Below are positions 26,030 to 38,618 of a stretch of DNA of 64,000 nucleotides, in pieces (position 1 is the stretch's first letter; every line of letters begins with the position of its first letter). The stretch comes from Taiwanofungus camphoratus (lineage: Eukaryota > Basidiomycota > Agaricomycetes > Polyporales > Taiwanofungaceae): positions 1,757,499 to 1,821,498 of the forward strand of contig CP021227.1 of the NCBI GenBank assembly GCA_003999685.1, written 5' to 3'. Both the position numbers and the translations under genes were made by a program. The notes under the pieces were generated by a model, which did not search any database, had not been told where the DNA came from, and saw only the letters and a program-made list of their open reading frames with translations.

Positions 26030-29000
26030 ATGCCATCCGTGTCCCACTTGGATGTCGCACGATATTCCAAACCTTGTCGTTTCTATGCTCAAGGTAACTG
26101 CAGGTACGGAGCATCGTGCAGGTTTGCGCACAATCCAGATCCTCAGGCGAGTGGCTCGACATCCGTTCCACGTCCAGCGTGTACTGAAGCATGGCCCGGG
26201 TGGACTGCAGGGTACCTCAGCATTTCGGACCCCCTCTAGTGCTATAAACGTCGATAAAGACCTCCAAGATACCAATCGCATGCCCACCAAAAGGCGTCCG
26301 GGCGAGCAGCCGAATCATGTCAACATTCAACCGTCCGCGTCCTCAAGCGCGTCAACAGCAGATCGCCATGCTGCCGTCTCCAATTCCCACAGTAGGCCTC
26401 CTCGCCCCTGTCGTGCATGGAAGGCCGGAGCGTGTTCTTGGGGCGCCAAATGCTGGTTCGCTCATGATCCCGAGGTGCGCCGTCCCGCTCAGAACTGATA
26501 CAAACTGCCTACAGTTCGCATCTATCTAGTCACAAGGAAGAGAGACACCACTACAACCAGCGCAGACTGAACGGGAGGAGTCATTGCGACGAGCCGGGGA
26601 ACAACTGCAAGAAGCACTCAATCGTGCACGCCAAGCAAAGATAGAACAAGACGAAGCTGCACGTCAGCTAGAACTACAGCGGCAAGCAACACTTCGAGCA
26701 GAAATCGTAAAGCAGGAGGCCGCGAAGACCATCCAGCGTGTGGTGCTTGGATCCGTTATCACGTTCAGCGCGGGCCTGTGCGTCGCGCGTTTGATCACCG
26801 GTTTCGAGTCGTGTACGGTGCATATTAAGAACCTCCCCCCTGACGCGCGCGAGGACGAGGTGTGCGCACTCTTCACGCAACAGGGAGTCGAAGCTGGGCG
26901 ATTCCTCATTGTGGGCGGCCTCAAGCGCATGCCGGACGGGAAGCGGGAGGCGAAGGTCATCACGGACGCCGAGTGCGGGCACACCGTTGCCGTGGGCCTC
27001 GATGGGATCCAGTTCCGAGACGAGACGCTCGTGTTTGAGGCGGGCGCATTCAATAGTCCCGGAAGCATGTTTGCCGCTGCGAGGCGCGACACCGAGGTGC
27101 TTACTATATCCTGGCCGGCCCCGTCTACTCGCTATGTTGTCGAGTATCCCGATATTGCTCATGCAGAGGAGAAGGCCCGCGTACTCAACCGTGGCATATG
27201 TGCCGGGCGCCGTGTCAAGGTTGAGATGAACTCCCCGCCTCCCGGGCGCATCGTACCGCGTTTTCGCCCGAACTCGATCAAGATCAGCAATCTTCCGCTG
27301 ACGGTCTCTGATAGGGACGTCGAGCATTTTTCTGGGTCAACTTTGACCAGACGGTTGGCAGACGTGGCTTACAATGTCGACAATGCTATAACAAGTTTGC
27401 GCACAGTTCTTGAAAGCGCTGCTCCTGGCACGCTCATAGCATTCGATCAACAGTTGGGGGCTAGCACTAGCGGCGTTGACAACATGATCTCTGTCCGAGC
27501 ACAATTCAACTCGTGGGACGATGCGCAGAAGGCATATGAGCGCCTTTCTGGCCAGAGATATCCCTTCATCGGCAACACGTTCTTCCGTCTTCGCCTCCCA
27601 ACCCCAATGCACTACACGATTTTCATTGCAAGCGAACAATATCAGGCGCAGAGGATGCAGTGGGACGCGCTGAGCCAAGGTATCAAAGCTCGGAAGGCGT
27701 GTACGTTGGCAGTATTTGAGCAGGGGAATGAGGTCCGCATCCGTGTCTCGGGCTCCGTGAGGGAGGCCGTCGGTGCGCTCAAAGTCAGAGTGGAAAGCCT
27801 CACTGAAGGCCAGCGGGTGGACGGATGGCACCGCTCCCTGGGCGCCGCGAGCAATGCATTTGTGCGCTCTGTCTTCAGAGAGACAGGCGCGCACTTGCAT
27901 GCCGACTGGCGGCGGCAAACGCTCAAATTGTACGGTGACGCAGACGCCGTGGAGCGCGCTCGTGCACTCGTGAAGGCTGAGCTCGAACGGCTCTCATCGT
28001 TGGAGTACACCATCGTCTTGAAGAGGCAGTCTGTGAGGTACTTCATCCAGGCTGGCCTTGCCGCGCTCACGACGACATTTGGAGAAGACAACATAAGATT
28101 CAGTGCAGCGACAAGAAAACTGACAATTACAGGCGGCGAGGAGGCCCGACATGCTGTGGAGCGTCAAGTCGAGAAGTCTCTCCGCGAAGACCATTCTCTC
28201 GCTAACGGTGCCTCAGCGCAACAGGTGTGCCCTGTTTGTTACGATGACATATCCTCCCCTGTACAACTTGGGTGTGGACATATCTATTGCACCGCATGCC
28301 TGCGCCATTTCTTGATGGCCGCACTCGATGCATCGGACAAGTTTTCGCTAACTTGCATAGGCGACGAGTCGCGATGTGATGTGCCGATTCCTATTCCGAC
28401 CATACAGAGCTTCCTTCCCCCGGCAGTGTTCAACCGTCTGCTCGAGATGGTTTTCGTCGCGCATGTCGAGCGCCGCCCACAAGAGCTCCGACATTGCACG
28501 ACGCCGGACTGTATGCAGATCTATCGGGTCGCAGGCACGGGGAATGCAATGGCGCTTCAGTGCCCGTCTTGTTTTGCAACGATTTGCGCAGCCTGTCATG
28601 GGGAGGCACACGAGGGGCTGAGCTGTGCAGAGTATAGGCTCCAGAATGACTCCACAGAACAGGAGCGGCTGAGCGAGGAGTGGATTGAAGCACAGAACGG
28701 GCGTGTGAAGAAATGCCCATCATGCAGCGTGCCGATTGAGAAGCTCGAGGGGTGCAACCATATGTCATGCCGGTATGTTACCATGCGGTCAAACTAGAAT
28801 TCGCGCTCACTTAGATTGTCTCATCATGGGGCAGGTGTGGTGTACACATCTGCTGGCGCTGTATGGGTATATTCGAAGCCGACACGATTTATCAACACAT
28901 GCACAGTGCACATGGTGGAATCCATGACAATGATCCTGTTGTTGACCACTTTGACTTCAGAGAACAGCAAGAAATGTTGCGCCAGGCAGAAGTTCGTCGT

Positions 29001-29225
29001 CAACAGGCACTAGATCGTCAGCGCAGATTAGACATTGCTCAGCTGGTGCGCCCACCCCAAGTCGTAAACCAGGACAGGGAAGGCCAGGAACAGCACAGAC
29101 GAGATCTACTGAGACAACATACAGAAGAAATGGCGAGAATACGCAGAGAATGGGAGAGACAACACACGGAAGAATTGCGGCACAGGGAACAGCAGCAACA
29201 AGGCTGGGGTTGTACTATCATGTGA
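26030..29225 (+). CDS. RBR-type E3 ubiquitin ligase with two CCCH zinc fingers, RRM/KH-like region and CaaX terminus
   Basis: RBR ligases pass ubiquitin through a catalytic Cys in RING2. Four exons join in frame to 1,004 residues, with introns 26147-26210 (GC-AG), 26475-26529 and 28773-28834. Two CCCH fingers (CX7CX5CX3H) come first: CRFYAQGNCRYGASCRFAH and CRAWKAGACSWGAKCWFAH. Next are RRM-like units (CTVHIKNLPPDAREDEV and IKISNLPLTVSDRDVEHF) and KH-like repeats (FVRSVFRETGAHLHADWRRQ). RING1 (CPVCYDDISSPVQLGCGHIY), IBR (CTTPDCMQIYR and CPSCFATICAACH) and RING2 (CPSCSVPIEKLEGCNHMSC, HICWRC) follow. The predicted catalytic Cys is in GCNHMSC at 28753-28755. A Gln/Arg-rich coiled coil precedes the C-terminal CTIM, a CaaX prenylation motif. 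The layout resembles the C-terminal part of plant DEAH11/12 RNA helicase-RBR proteins without the helicase. Confidence 0.9.
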
Positions 29226-30935
29226 ACGGTTATTGTAAAGCTAGTCTTGTACCATCCTTCACGCGCGATGCGCGCATGCAACGTTAAATGGCCTTGTCTC
29301 CCAGATGAGCCCTCCTACTTTAAATAAGCACATGAGTGAAAGGACTACGTCAATAAAACGAAAGGACCATGCTGACGCGCCTAGCGAGTGTTCTGTCTGG
29401 CTGAGTCTCTCGTGCAAAGGCGCGTCTGGATCACCTGCGGACTGTATTCGCGTTCGGCATGTACTCTGCTCTAATTCGTCGCATGCATTCAAGGGCCTTC
29501 ATACTTCATAGTCCGATATCATCCTGTGTCTACACGCATATGAGCACAGTCTGCATATATAGTATAAAGGAGTAGCGCAGGTCGTTACTGGAACCGTTTC
29601 TCTCTGAGGACGCGGCGGAGTTGCAATCAGGTTCACACTACCTACTTGAGTCTTAGAGAACAAAGTGGTAGGAGGCCTGGCGCCATCAGCTGAATGAGCC
29701 TGTGGTGAACCAACTCCAGGCGTAGGGAGTGTATGAGTCTGAATAGATGGATGGACAGACTAGGCTGAGTGTGTTTCATGTGTTATGCTGGCAGAGCACT
29801 AGATTAGCTGGTAGCAGGGACACGGATAAAGACGTCTTTGCAGGAGGGGTGGACAACTCTGATAAGGAAGACAGACAACTTAATTGAGGAGAGTAGCCTA
29901 ATATCACGTAGGGATGAGCCACATCTTGAACAAGTGGCATTCATGCAATACAGCCAGGCTTTAGCGATGGCTCCAGGGGAGCCATGCACAAGAGTATCTG
30001 TATATGCGGCAAGGCCATTGCCGCTGATGTAACTCGTATACCGTTTATATTGCGGCACAGTCAGAGCCTTTTTGAGGAGCTAGCTTCGCCGAGGCGCATT
30101 CAATTGTCACTGGTGAGATGTCCATTTCCAAATCAGCCAAATTCTCTATCAAGGTAGTGCGTCGGAGAAAATTCAAGGTTAATGTATGTGATCAACTTGC
30201 GTACAAATTGTGGTTGTTTCAATGACAGCAAAGATGACGAATGATAAGCACCATCTATATCGACCTTTTCCAGGAATGAGGCATTGGAACTTGCGACATT
30301 TAGAAACACTCTAGTGGCATGCTCCCACCTTTTGCCAGGGATGGTAGTGCAGGCCTAAGGTGACACAAGCGTCAGCACGCTCATATCAAAAGGCGATACT
30401 GTTCCTAATTAAGGGCCTGAGATGGCGGAAGTATACACTACCCATAACTGCGATGATTGAGGCAGACGAATACGGAAGGGTTGATTCTATCATTAAGGAG
30501 CGTACGTATCTCGCATAACGTTGGAATCGGGGCCAATCCTTCGCATATAAATTACCGTCATGAAGATACCGGGAGACCGTGCGACCTTGTCAGAACTGCG
30601 ACATAGCGTTCTATTGAACAGTACTTACAATCAGAGGCATATTGTCTTCTCCTCCCATAAGTGTCTACACTGTTGAGGGAACGCCATTGATGTATGTACG
30701 AGTAAGTACTTGACAATGAGCTATCGACATCGTCGAAATCGGAGTTTGAAACACAGTATGCAAGAGTTCGATCATCGTCGATTTCAATTCGATCGCATCC
30801 ATGGCGGCTGGCACAGACGGATAGCAACAATGTTAAGCAGATTGTTGAATAAATGCTGCTTATCAGTAATTCCTTTGGATACGTTCGTAGTTTGTCTTAT
30901 TCTCTCTGCACGAGCGCATTTATCTGTTCATTTTC
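29226..30935. other. Long gene-free interval
   Basis: About 1.7 kb follow the RBR ligase with only short, unrelated open frames on both strands. I found no protein motif, splice-linked frame, repeat or RNA fold. Part must be the 3' UTR of the RBR gene and the promoter of the DUF1295 gene. Confidence 0.4.
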
Positions 30936-32656
30936 ATGGCTGCCGTCAATGTCCTCGACCGGTTCTATTTGTCCATAACTCTTCTGGTTACTATAGGCTA
31001 TCAACTCTTCGGATTTCTGCTAGCGTGGACGTTTCAAGTGATTAGCCTCGAGTCTCGTTCCATCCTTATATCATACTTATTCTTGCATGTTCGTAGTTTG
31101 ACAAGCTCACAGACTTCACCGGAGGTTCGCCGTGTCTTTCCTTTGACGATGGTTGTTGAGCTATTGTTCTTACATCTCACTCTCAGGTTCAAATTTTCTC
31201 TTTCTCGGTCAGCATTGCGTTTTCCAGAAGTCCTTTGAAGGTCCCATGGCTCACTGTGTGTTTTGTCACAGCATTGCTTACCCTTCTACTCGGCCAATCT
31301 TTCAGTGCACGAAACATTGTCGCGAGTGTATTTGTCATGGTATGGGCATGCCGACTTGCGGGTGAGGATTTCCGATAGGAGACTGGCTCAGCTACATGTC
31401 GCCTCTCGCTGATATACACAATGCTAGGGTTTCTCCTATTCCGTGTACTCAAGAGGGGAAGCGATTCTCGCTTTGATGATATTAGGTCACACTTTTTCAA
31501 GTTCCTTGGTATGTCCTCAATTCAATATCCCACGTCTCAAATACTCACTGTATGTACTGAAAAGGTTTTTGGATCGGTGTTGTACACATATTATGTTTTG
31601 CGTCGCATGTTGTTCTGATAATTCTTTATGGGAACATGGCACAGGCCAGATTATCTGGGTGAGCTTTGAATACTCATCAGCCCTGCGATCTTTCGCGTCA
31701 ATGTCCTGGTTATCCTGTCCGTGCCGTGCTGACAGCATGATCAGGTATGGGCTGTCTCTCTCCCGCTCACGGTCCTGAACTCCCCGGCCGTTTCTCGCGG
31801 CTCAAATGTTCGTTTCGGCACTGCGGCTGACATCGTAGGTGTCATTTTGTGGGCGCTGGGATGGGCAATCGAATCTGTAGCGGACGCACAGAAGGCACAC
31901 TACATTTGTTTTCCTACCCGCACTGCCGGCTGACGTAGACGAACCAACAGTACTACTATAAGAGTACGAGCCCTCAGAAGAACATGCCAATAGCAGTATG
32001 TCTCCTGACTTGATGGAGCCGTGGCGAGTAGCTTATGCCTAATTATGCCTAGTTCGGCCTGTGGGCGTGGTCGCGCCATCCGTCTTACTTTGGCGAGTCA
32101 GTGAACAAGCTATCAACGAGAATGAGTATACTGACGGCCAGAAACAGGATGCTCTGCTGGTGGGGCATCTGGCTGTTGTGCCTCTCCCCAAGCTCGAACG
32201 GCGATCAGAGTGCATCAACGAAGGCCGCGCAGTATGCATCAGTAGTCTCACCTGTCTTTACCGTCCTGTATGTTCATGCCACCCTCACTGTCGTGCCAGT
32301 TGTTTGCCATCCGCTGACGTCTGGAGCGCAGACTGCTCATGTTCGCATCGGGCGTTCCGACTGCCGAGAAGCCTCAAGCACGCAAGTTCTTTCTCCTCTC
32401 GTATCCGGAACACGCCGAGGGAAGCACGAACGACTGCGAGACCGCGCCCTTGGCCGCCCGCCGTCCCGAGAACGATGCATGGGAGAATTACAAGCGCTAC
32501 CGCGCACAGACTTCTTTGCTTGTACCACTTCCCCCTGCGCTGTACCGTGCTCTCCCAAGGGTGGTCAAAAAGACGATCCTGCTCGATTGGCCTATGTATA
32601 CCTTCAAACCTGAGCAGGAAGCAGGAAGTGCAGGACAGGCCCGGACCCACGCATGA
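30936..32656 (+). CDS. DUF1295 (steroid 5-alpha reductase-like) integral membrane protein
   Basis: The family comprises multi-pass membrane proteins related to steroid 5-alpha reductases; the substrate of this fungal branch is not established. Spliced blocks in order are: MAAVNVLDRFYLSITLLVTI (first membrane helix), FDKLTDFTGGSNFLF, LLTLLLGQSFSARNIVASVF, MVWACRLAGFLLFRVLKRGS, DSRFDDIRSHFFKFLGFWIG, QIIWVWAVSLPLTVLNSPAV, then the hallmark [20 protein letters not shown] and SLLVPLPPALYRALP. The stop is at 32654-32656. Two micro-exons lie in the middle, 31565-31576 (12 nt) and 31645-31658 (14 nt). The stretch 31896-32052, which should encode a short loop between the DAQK and GLWAWSRHP blocks, could not be resolved. 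It may hold another small exon or a defect. Confidence 0.82.
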
Positions 32657-32856
32657 GCTGTGCAGGTGAATACAGAAGCGAGATGGTATCCACTTGTGTC
32701 AGGGACTTTTTCGAAACATTAGAATGGCAATGTATTTGTATTCAAGGTACCGTCGACGGGGAAAGTATCATAGTCTCAACAGCAGGACAATATGTTTTAT
32801 GTTGCAAATGGCTCCGAGACAATATTGGTATCTTAGTCATGACCCTCGAGGATTCA

Positions 32857-33900
32857 CTACTTCGAGCGGAAGACTGAAAGCGTTGTATTGTAAGCTGTAC
32901 GCTGCTCGATAGAATGTTTCAAGGTATTGCCAGATGCTGTGTATTCCGAGTGCGCACAGCATCTCATATACCAGTCTTGTATAGCAAGTCCGAGGAGGAA
33001 AAGTACATAGAGGGTGCCGATGTCACCGACATAATTGAGGAATGGCCAAGAACGGTTGAGTTGATAGAGCTGAGTTTTCACTCTAAGCTCATCCAAGTCT
33101 GTCTCGTCTGCAGCGCTAGTGATAATGTTCACTGTCGTATGTCAAGGACAAATTACGCAGGTTCGAGAGGCATTGAACCAAACGCCTCGGTTCTCGATAT
33201 GACCATTTTTCGTCCTCAGGGTGTGTATCAAGGGAAATTTGACGGATGCACGTCTGAAACATGCATGGTTCAAGTGTACCACCTCAAGCGTGGAGGCATA
33301 TTTCGCGAGCAATGTTGCCACGTCGGAGTCGTCATCGCTATAATCACGATACAGATGTATCTCTACAACCGATGAACGCAAGCCCTGCAGCATGATGCGG
33401 ATCTGGATAACAACACCATCAAGTTCGAGAAAGTTGCCGTTAGTGAGCGCAGAGAACGCGGAGTCGTGAATCTGCCTCAAGTATATGTTGAATATGAAGG
33501 AAAACAAGCTCTTTAAATTGCTGGGCATGTTTCAGAACCTCGGTCAGAAGACCGATCTTGGGAGAAGCACTGAAAGAGCACCTTGCACTGAAGGAGAGTC
33601 GCCGCAGATACAGGAACTACGCTGGAACGTCGACAAGCATAAAGGCAGCAGAAAGACTTGACTTGACTAGCATTTGATGCATTGATGGCCAGTCCAATCG
33701 GGTACCAAGTTTCAACAAATGCATGACACTTATCGAATAAAGGTTGCGACACGATCTCATGAGAGACGCCACGTCGGATTGAGAGAGTGATGCCAATGAA
33801 AATGAGCAGCACATCGCAGTCAAGGATCGTCCTTAAGCTTGTAATCTGTGCAAAATATGTATACGCACGGCATGGGAAAAGTTTCATTTAGTGGATAAAT
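32857..33900 (-). pseudogene. Probable F-box/LRR-type gene, structure unclear or degenerate
   Basis: Minus-strand frames contain pieces typical of expanded basidiomycete F-box families. SLSQSDVASLMRSCRNLYSI near 33700-33790 matches the F-box-like pattern in which an Asp-Val-x-Ser-Leu-Met-x-x-Cys-Arg-x-Leu-Tyr block follows the first helix. ALTNGNFLELDGVVIQIRIM, TLLAKYASTLEVVHLNHACF and LDELRVKTQLYQLNRSWPFL downstream look like leucine-rich repeat strands. The pieces lie in different frames. Some could be joined by short introns, but I could not find a full set of splice sites or a confident start. It could be a real multi-exon gene or a decaying copy. The expected role is SCF substrate recognition. 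Confidence 0.45.
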
Positions 33901-34153
33901 CTTTGCTAAAGTACTTATACTTGTCTCGAAATTTGTGAATGGCGGTCACCGATAGCGATCTAATAAAATATTGATCGGCTCTAGACTGAACTACATAAGT
34001 AGATTGTCCTACCGACAATTTCCCGCTCAACTCAAGTGATTCTCGCCAAGTAGTCATCACCGTCCCCAGTCCGGTCACCCAGGCCGATAGCATGCACGTA
34101 TATAGGCACGGTTTCCCCTTCAGCGGGGTTTGTCCGACTCTGACCCCTTCGCA

Positions 34154-35112
34154 ATGGCCTCCTTCACCTGGTTGATCACCGGGTAAGTCTCAAGCGCAGA
34201 CTATCCTTTTGATTGCGGTTGCTGACCCTCAGTCGTCCATAATTGCAGCACAAATCGCGGCATCGGCCTCGAGCTCACCAGGCAGCTGCTTGTATCACCG
34301 TCCAATTTGGTGATTGCGACGTGTCGTAGCCCAGACAAGGCCACCGCATTGCAGGCGCTGAAAAGTAGTGCGAAAGGCACTCTGCACATCTTACCACTCG
34401 ACGTAAGCAGCGAGGCATCCATCCGCGACTCCGTCAAGCTTGTCGGGAACGTTCTGGGCGACAGGGGCCTTGACTACTTATACAACAACGCCGCCATCGT
34501 AAGCGCTGATTTGTTGATTCGAACACACTCTGGCACCGCCCATGCTCACCGCTCACATGTCAACTAGAATCCAACGGACGACTCTCCGTTCGACTTCTCC
34601 TACTCGACCCTTCTCGAGGTCTTGCAGATTAACGTCGCAGCGCCTGCCCTCCTCGCGCAACTCTACTTCCCTTACCTGGAGAGGGGCCAACGCAAGGTCA
34701 TTGTCAACATGACAAGTGGGCTCGCAAGCATCGGACTCGACATAGGTCCGAAGTGCACCTCGTACAGCGTCAGTAAGACGGCGCTGAATATGCTGGTCAG
34801 TGTGTAGTTCCTTTTGTCGCTGACAAATATACAACACTTCGTCGAACAGACGCACAAGCAGGCCAGAGCACGGCCTGATTTTACCGCGATCGTTCTCGAC
34901 CCAGGATGGGTCAGGACAGGTCAGTCAGTCACTAGCAACAACACGTACGTGGTGGCATAGTACTAACCATGGCTTCCAGCCATGGGTGGCGAAGGCGCCA
35001 TCCTCGAGCCAGAAGACAGTGTGACTGGGATTGTCAAGGTCGTTACATCCATTACTTCAAGGGACTCCGGAAAATTCTTCAGATACAACGGTGATCAGCA
35101 TCCATGGTAACG
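34154..35112 (+). CDS. Short-chain dehydrogenase/reductase (classical SDR)
   Basis: This is a NAD(P)-dependent oxidoreductase of unknown substrate. Spliced exons give MASFTWLITGTNRGIGLELT with the Rossmann TGxxxGxG motif spanning the first intron, then LDYLYNNAAI (NNAA motif) and VNMTSGLAS with the catalytic Ser. TSYSVSKTALNML holds catalytic Tyr at 34763-34765 and Lys at 34775-34777. LDPGWVRTAMGG follows. It ends NGDQHPW with stop 35110-35112. Five exons with GT-AG introns; roughly 240 residues, typical for the C-factor/sniffer-like fungal SDRs. It converges on the P450 gene, 370 bp tail to tail, so a shared pathway is possible but not shown. A degenerate paralogue lies 4 kb downstream. Confidence 0.9.
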
Positions 35113-35482
35113 TGCAGAGGCTGGGGCTCGATTTCAATTAGAGATACCGTTCCACAGCAGAAAGTGGTTGTTTTTATACCTGATAAATACAGAGCGAGCA
35201 ATATTCAATAAGAGATGATGTTTATCGGTCTCCAAAATGTCTCGCTTCCGTCTTCTCGGCTCAAAGAAGACCGTTGTCAGCTTGCTGGTGAGCATGTGCT
35301 CGACAGACAAATATGATTGCACCATTAAATATAGGTGAGATTGGACACTTGACCTTGTCCGATTTACAAATATATTTTCCGAAGACAGGGTACCAGTTTC
35401 AAACATCTAGGGCACAATCTGAGTAAACGCATAGATCTCACCAGCTGCAAATATGCTTCACGATAGCACGTAATTTGATACC

Positions 35483-37532
35483 TCAAAGATCTCTACGTTT
35501 CATACCCACCATACAACCAAGGGGCTTTCTGACAAAACTCTCGTGCACGAAAAGCTATGGCAAGACATTAGCGAGGATTGTCCACAATGATTAGAGGATT
35601 CATCGAGTTCGCACCTGCTGGCCCGGTTCAAGAACGATATGGTAGCGACGGAATACAGTTGCAATCAGGATTTGCAGCTCCATCAATGCAAGGTTGCGCC
35701 CGATACACGACCTACGCATACCGATACGTCAGTCCAAACTTGGAGCAACGGGCAAAGTGCAGGGGTGTGGCTCTTACCTCGGACCCACCGAAAATGGTGC
35801 AAACGCTTTCTGCATTTTTATCTTCTCGTCGTCACCCTTTTCGATCCAACGTTCGGGCCGGAACTCGTTTGCGTCCTCTCCCCATACCTCCGGCATCCTG
35901 TGAATGCTGTATAGAGGTGCACTCACCCAAGTGCCCTCTTTGAATGTGTGCCCTAGCACTGTGAGACCGCCGGGAGGCGCAACGCGCGGGAGGTTCGCTC
36001 CCACGGTGGTATGCAGCCTCAGGCCCTCGTTGATCACTGCCTCCAGGTAGGGGAGACGCTTGGTCGCATCGAACGGCACGACGCCTGAACCGGACACATC
36101 CCCAAAGGCTATATCAAGCTCGGCCTGAAGTTTTTGCTGTACCGTTTGGTCGCGCGCGACGTAATACGTGATTGCACAAGCGGAACTGCGCGAACAGAGT
36201 GAGCGCGTTAATATAAATGCTGGTCAAACAAGCATTTTGCTCACTTGGACACACTGTCCGAGCCGGCAACAATCAAGGTAATGGCCTCTGCGCTTAGTTC
36301 CTCTGGTCCCATTGGATTCCCATTTTCGTCACGACTGCTTAGCAACTTCTTCAACATATCCTCGCGGAATTCGGGTGCTGCGAGGCGTCGTGCAACAGCC
36401 ACAACAGCCAGTCCTGTGAGCTCTCTCATTCCGTCAACGCCGCGACGGAGTCCAGGAAGTCGCTGGATCAACGGGCGCCAGTACGGAGGGACCATGCCGA
36501 GGAGGGAGGATGCCTCGTTACGTGCATTCAACATCTCAATGGCAGCGACCTCTTGGACCTCATATGTAGAGGCTGTAGAAGCAAGAGACGGAGATGTGGG
36601 AAGTGCATATGCCTTCATGCCAGCTTGAGGAGACTTTGCTATTTGTGCCACGTCTCTGGCAGCCGGGAGCATACCAAAGGGAGAACCGAAGGCGAGGTCG
36701 CCTACCAGAAACGACAGAGACAGGTTAAGACGAAAGTAAAGCGCGAGAAGTGAAGGACGCGTACCAATCGTATCGAAAGCCCAGAAATTGTACCCTAACA
36801 TGTCAATATAGACCATAGATATGATTTGTTCTCCCATCAACTCACATGGCATACAATTGAACCACACTTTACCCTCCTGCGCCTTCCAGGCACATGTGCC
36901 TAGCTGTCCCTCCTTCGTCGCCTCAGGTTCGATGTCCTTCGTAATTGCACCCTCACATAGTTTGTCCCATTGCCGCAGCAGACCATCCACATGCACATGC
37001 AAGAGGCCCTCAAGCTCACGCACACTTTGTGGCGCAAACATATGCGACATGATGCGGCGCTTCCGTGCATGCTCGGGACGTGATCTCGCATTGAAGACTG
37101 ACCTCTGCTTCACGGTTGCAAAAGCATCATAGAAAGGCGCCTTGGGAGCATTGGAAGAGTGGCCGTAGATCTGAGAAAGTGCGGTCGGGGAGGCAATAGA
37201 TACGTGATTAGGAGCGATCTGAACAAACGTCCCTGTAAATGCGATGTGAAGCAGTCTGAGCAAGCGAGTCAAAAGGTTGTAATGCGTAGGCCCCGCGTAC
37301 CGTATTTTCGATGCAGTACATCAACAGATTCTGTCCAATGGCCTCGAGTGATGGCCCAGGCCTTCCAACCGTGTGTTAGTTTGGCAAGGAGTGGTCCGGG
37401 ATAAGCACGAAGTCCGTCTGAATTGGCGAGATATGGAACGATGAGCACAAACAGCACAACGACCGTAACAGCAAAAATCAAAGAGATCGGGTTCATAAGA
37501 ACATGCGTGAGGACATCATGCACGGATATCAT
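35483..37532 (-). CDS. Cytochrome P450, CYP53-like, membrane-anchored
   Basis: This is a haem-thiolate monooxygenase. ATG at 37532 opens with an N-terminal anchor ([20 protein letters not shown]), then the proline-bearing hinge [17 protein letters not shown]. After one intron comes [20 protein letters not shown] and [15 protein letters not shown] (helix C Arg region). The I-helix motif is AGSDSVS, with Ser in place of the usual first Thr. The ExxR motif is EGLR, the PERF-type motif is FRPERW, and the haem-binding loop [14 protein letters not shown] is split by an intron just before the ligand Cys exon. The gene ends [14 protein letters not shown], stop at 35483-35485. The N-terminal half resembles CYP53 benzoate 4-hydroxylases. 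That subfamily call is from memory of the family and is tentative. Confidence 0.88.
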
Positions 37533-38618
37533 GATGAAATCGCAACGCCTCCAAGTGATCCACCAGAAACGCTAGTACTCGCTTGCTAGAAAGTATGCTG
37601 GTGGATGCCTTGTTATACTCGTCTTTAAACTTAGGCGGCTGAAGGTATGCCGGCATAACACAGAAATCCGCATACTTTGCAGGACCCCAAGAGCGCCTCC
37701 GTGATGGTCGCTACGCTCAGTTCGGAATTACGACTTCGAAGTTACTCGTGGCCAGGCAATGAAAGCGGAATCAAACACTAAAAGTAATCAAGATGTCAGT
37801 CTGGGCCAGAAACGAGGAGTACGCATGATTATGCATTGAGACGTCTGTGATGCTTATCAAAGGAGCTTTTCAATGTCCAAGTGGCGTAGAGGCCGAGAAT
37901 TCTTCGTCGGACAGATGATTTCGGTTTCCTACAGATTCATACAAGTTGTACTTGTCCGGGAAGCTGAGAAACTCGCACCTGACGCAGCCGTCAACGATAA
38001 ATCAGGATTTGTCACGGTTGTCTTCCCTGTTGAGCTCTTGAGGATGCGAATTTAGGAAGTCCTTTCTTCAAGCTGCGAAGTAAGGTTTGTAGTTCCACGT
38101 CTTGAGGGGGTCAGGACATTGGAGGATAGTTGAAGTATCCACTGTACTGGCATTGTAATCCACCAGACAGAAGGTGACCGGGAGCTTCAAGTTAGGGAAT
38201 TCGATCACGAAAGACCTTACAATGTAGGCAGAACCAAGCACGTTTATATAGCCGTACTCATTAGGCAGTCACAATAAATGACTGTTACCACACTTAAGCC
38301 TTGACCACAGCTCGATCAGAGGCAGACAAAACGTAAGAACTTGAGCTTGCCTGGATGCGAACGGCGCACTCCACAAAAGGAAATTCTTCATGACTGGAAA
38401 GCTTGGCCATCACTTATATCCATCTACCCACCTACCTCTATAACTATGCTAAACACAATTATAAATGTGAGTGTTGCGAAAGCACTAAAGTAACACATTA
38501 GCATTGTATAAATGCCCTTCGTCAGCCTGAATAAGCGAACAGCATGCTAAAACTTTCTTCTGTGGAACGGAACATCGCTACATCCTCAATATAGTTGAAC
38601 CTCCCCTGTTATGGGAGG
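37533..38618. other. Gene-free interval upstream of the P450
   Basis: About 1.1 kb with one short open frame (37873-38055) and no recognisable domain. It should include the P450 promoter. Confidence 0.4.
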
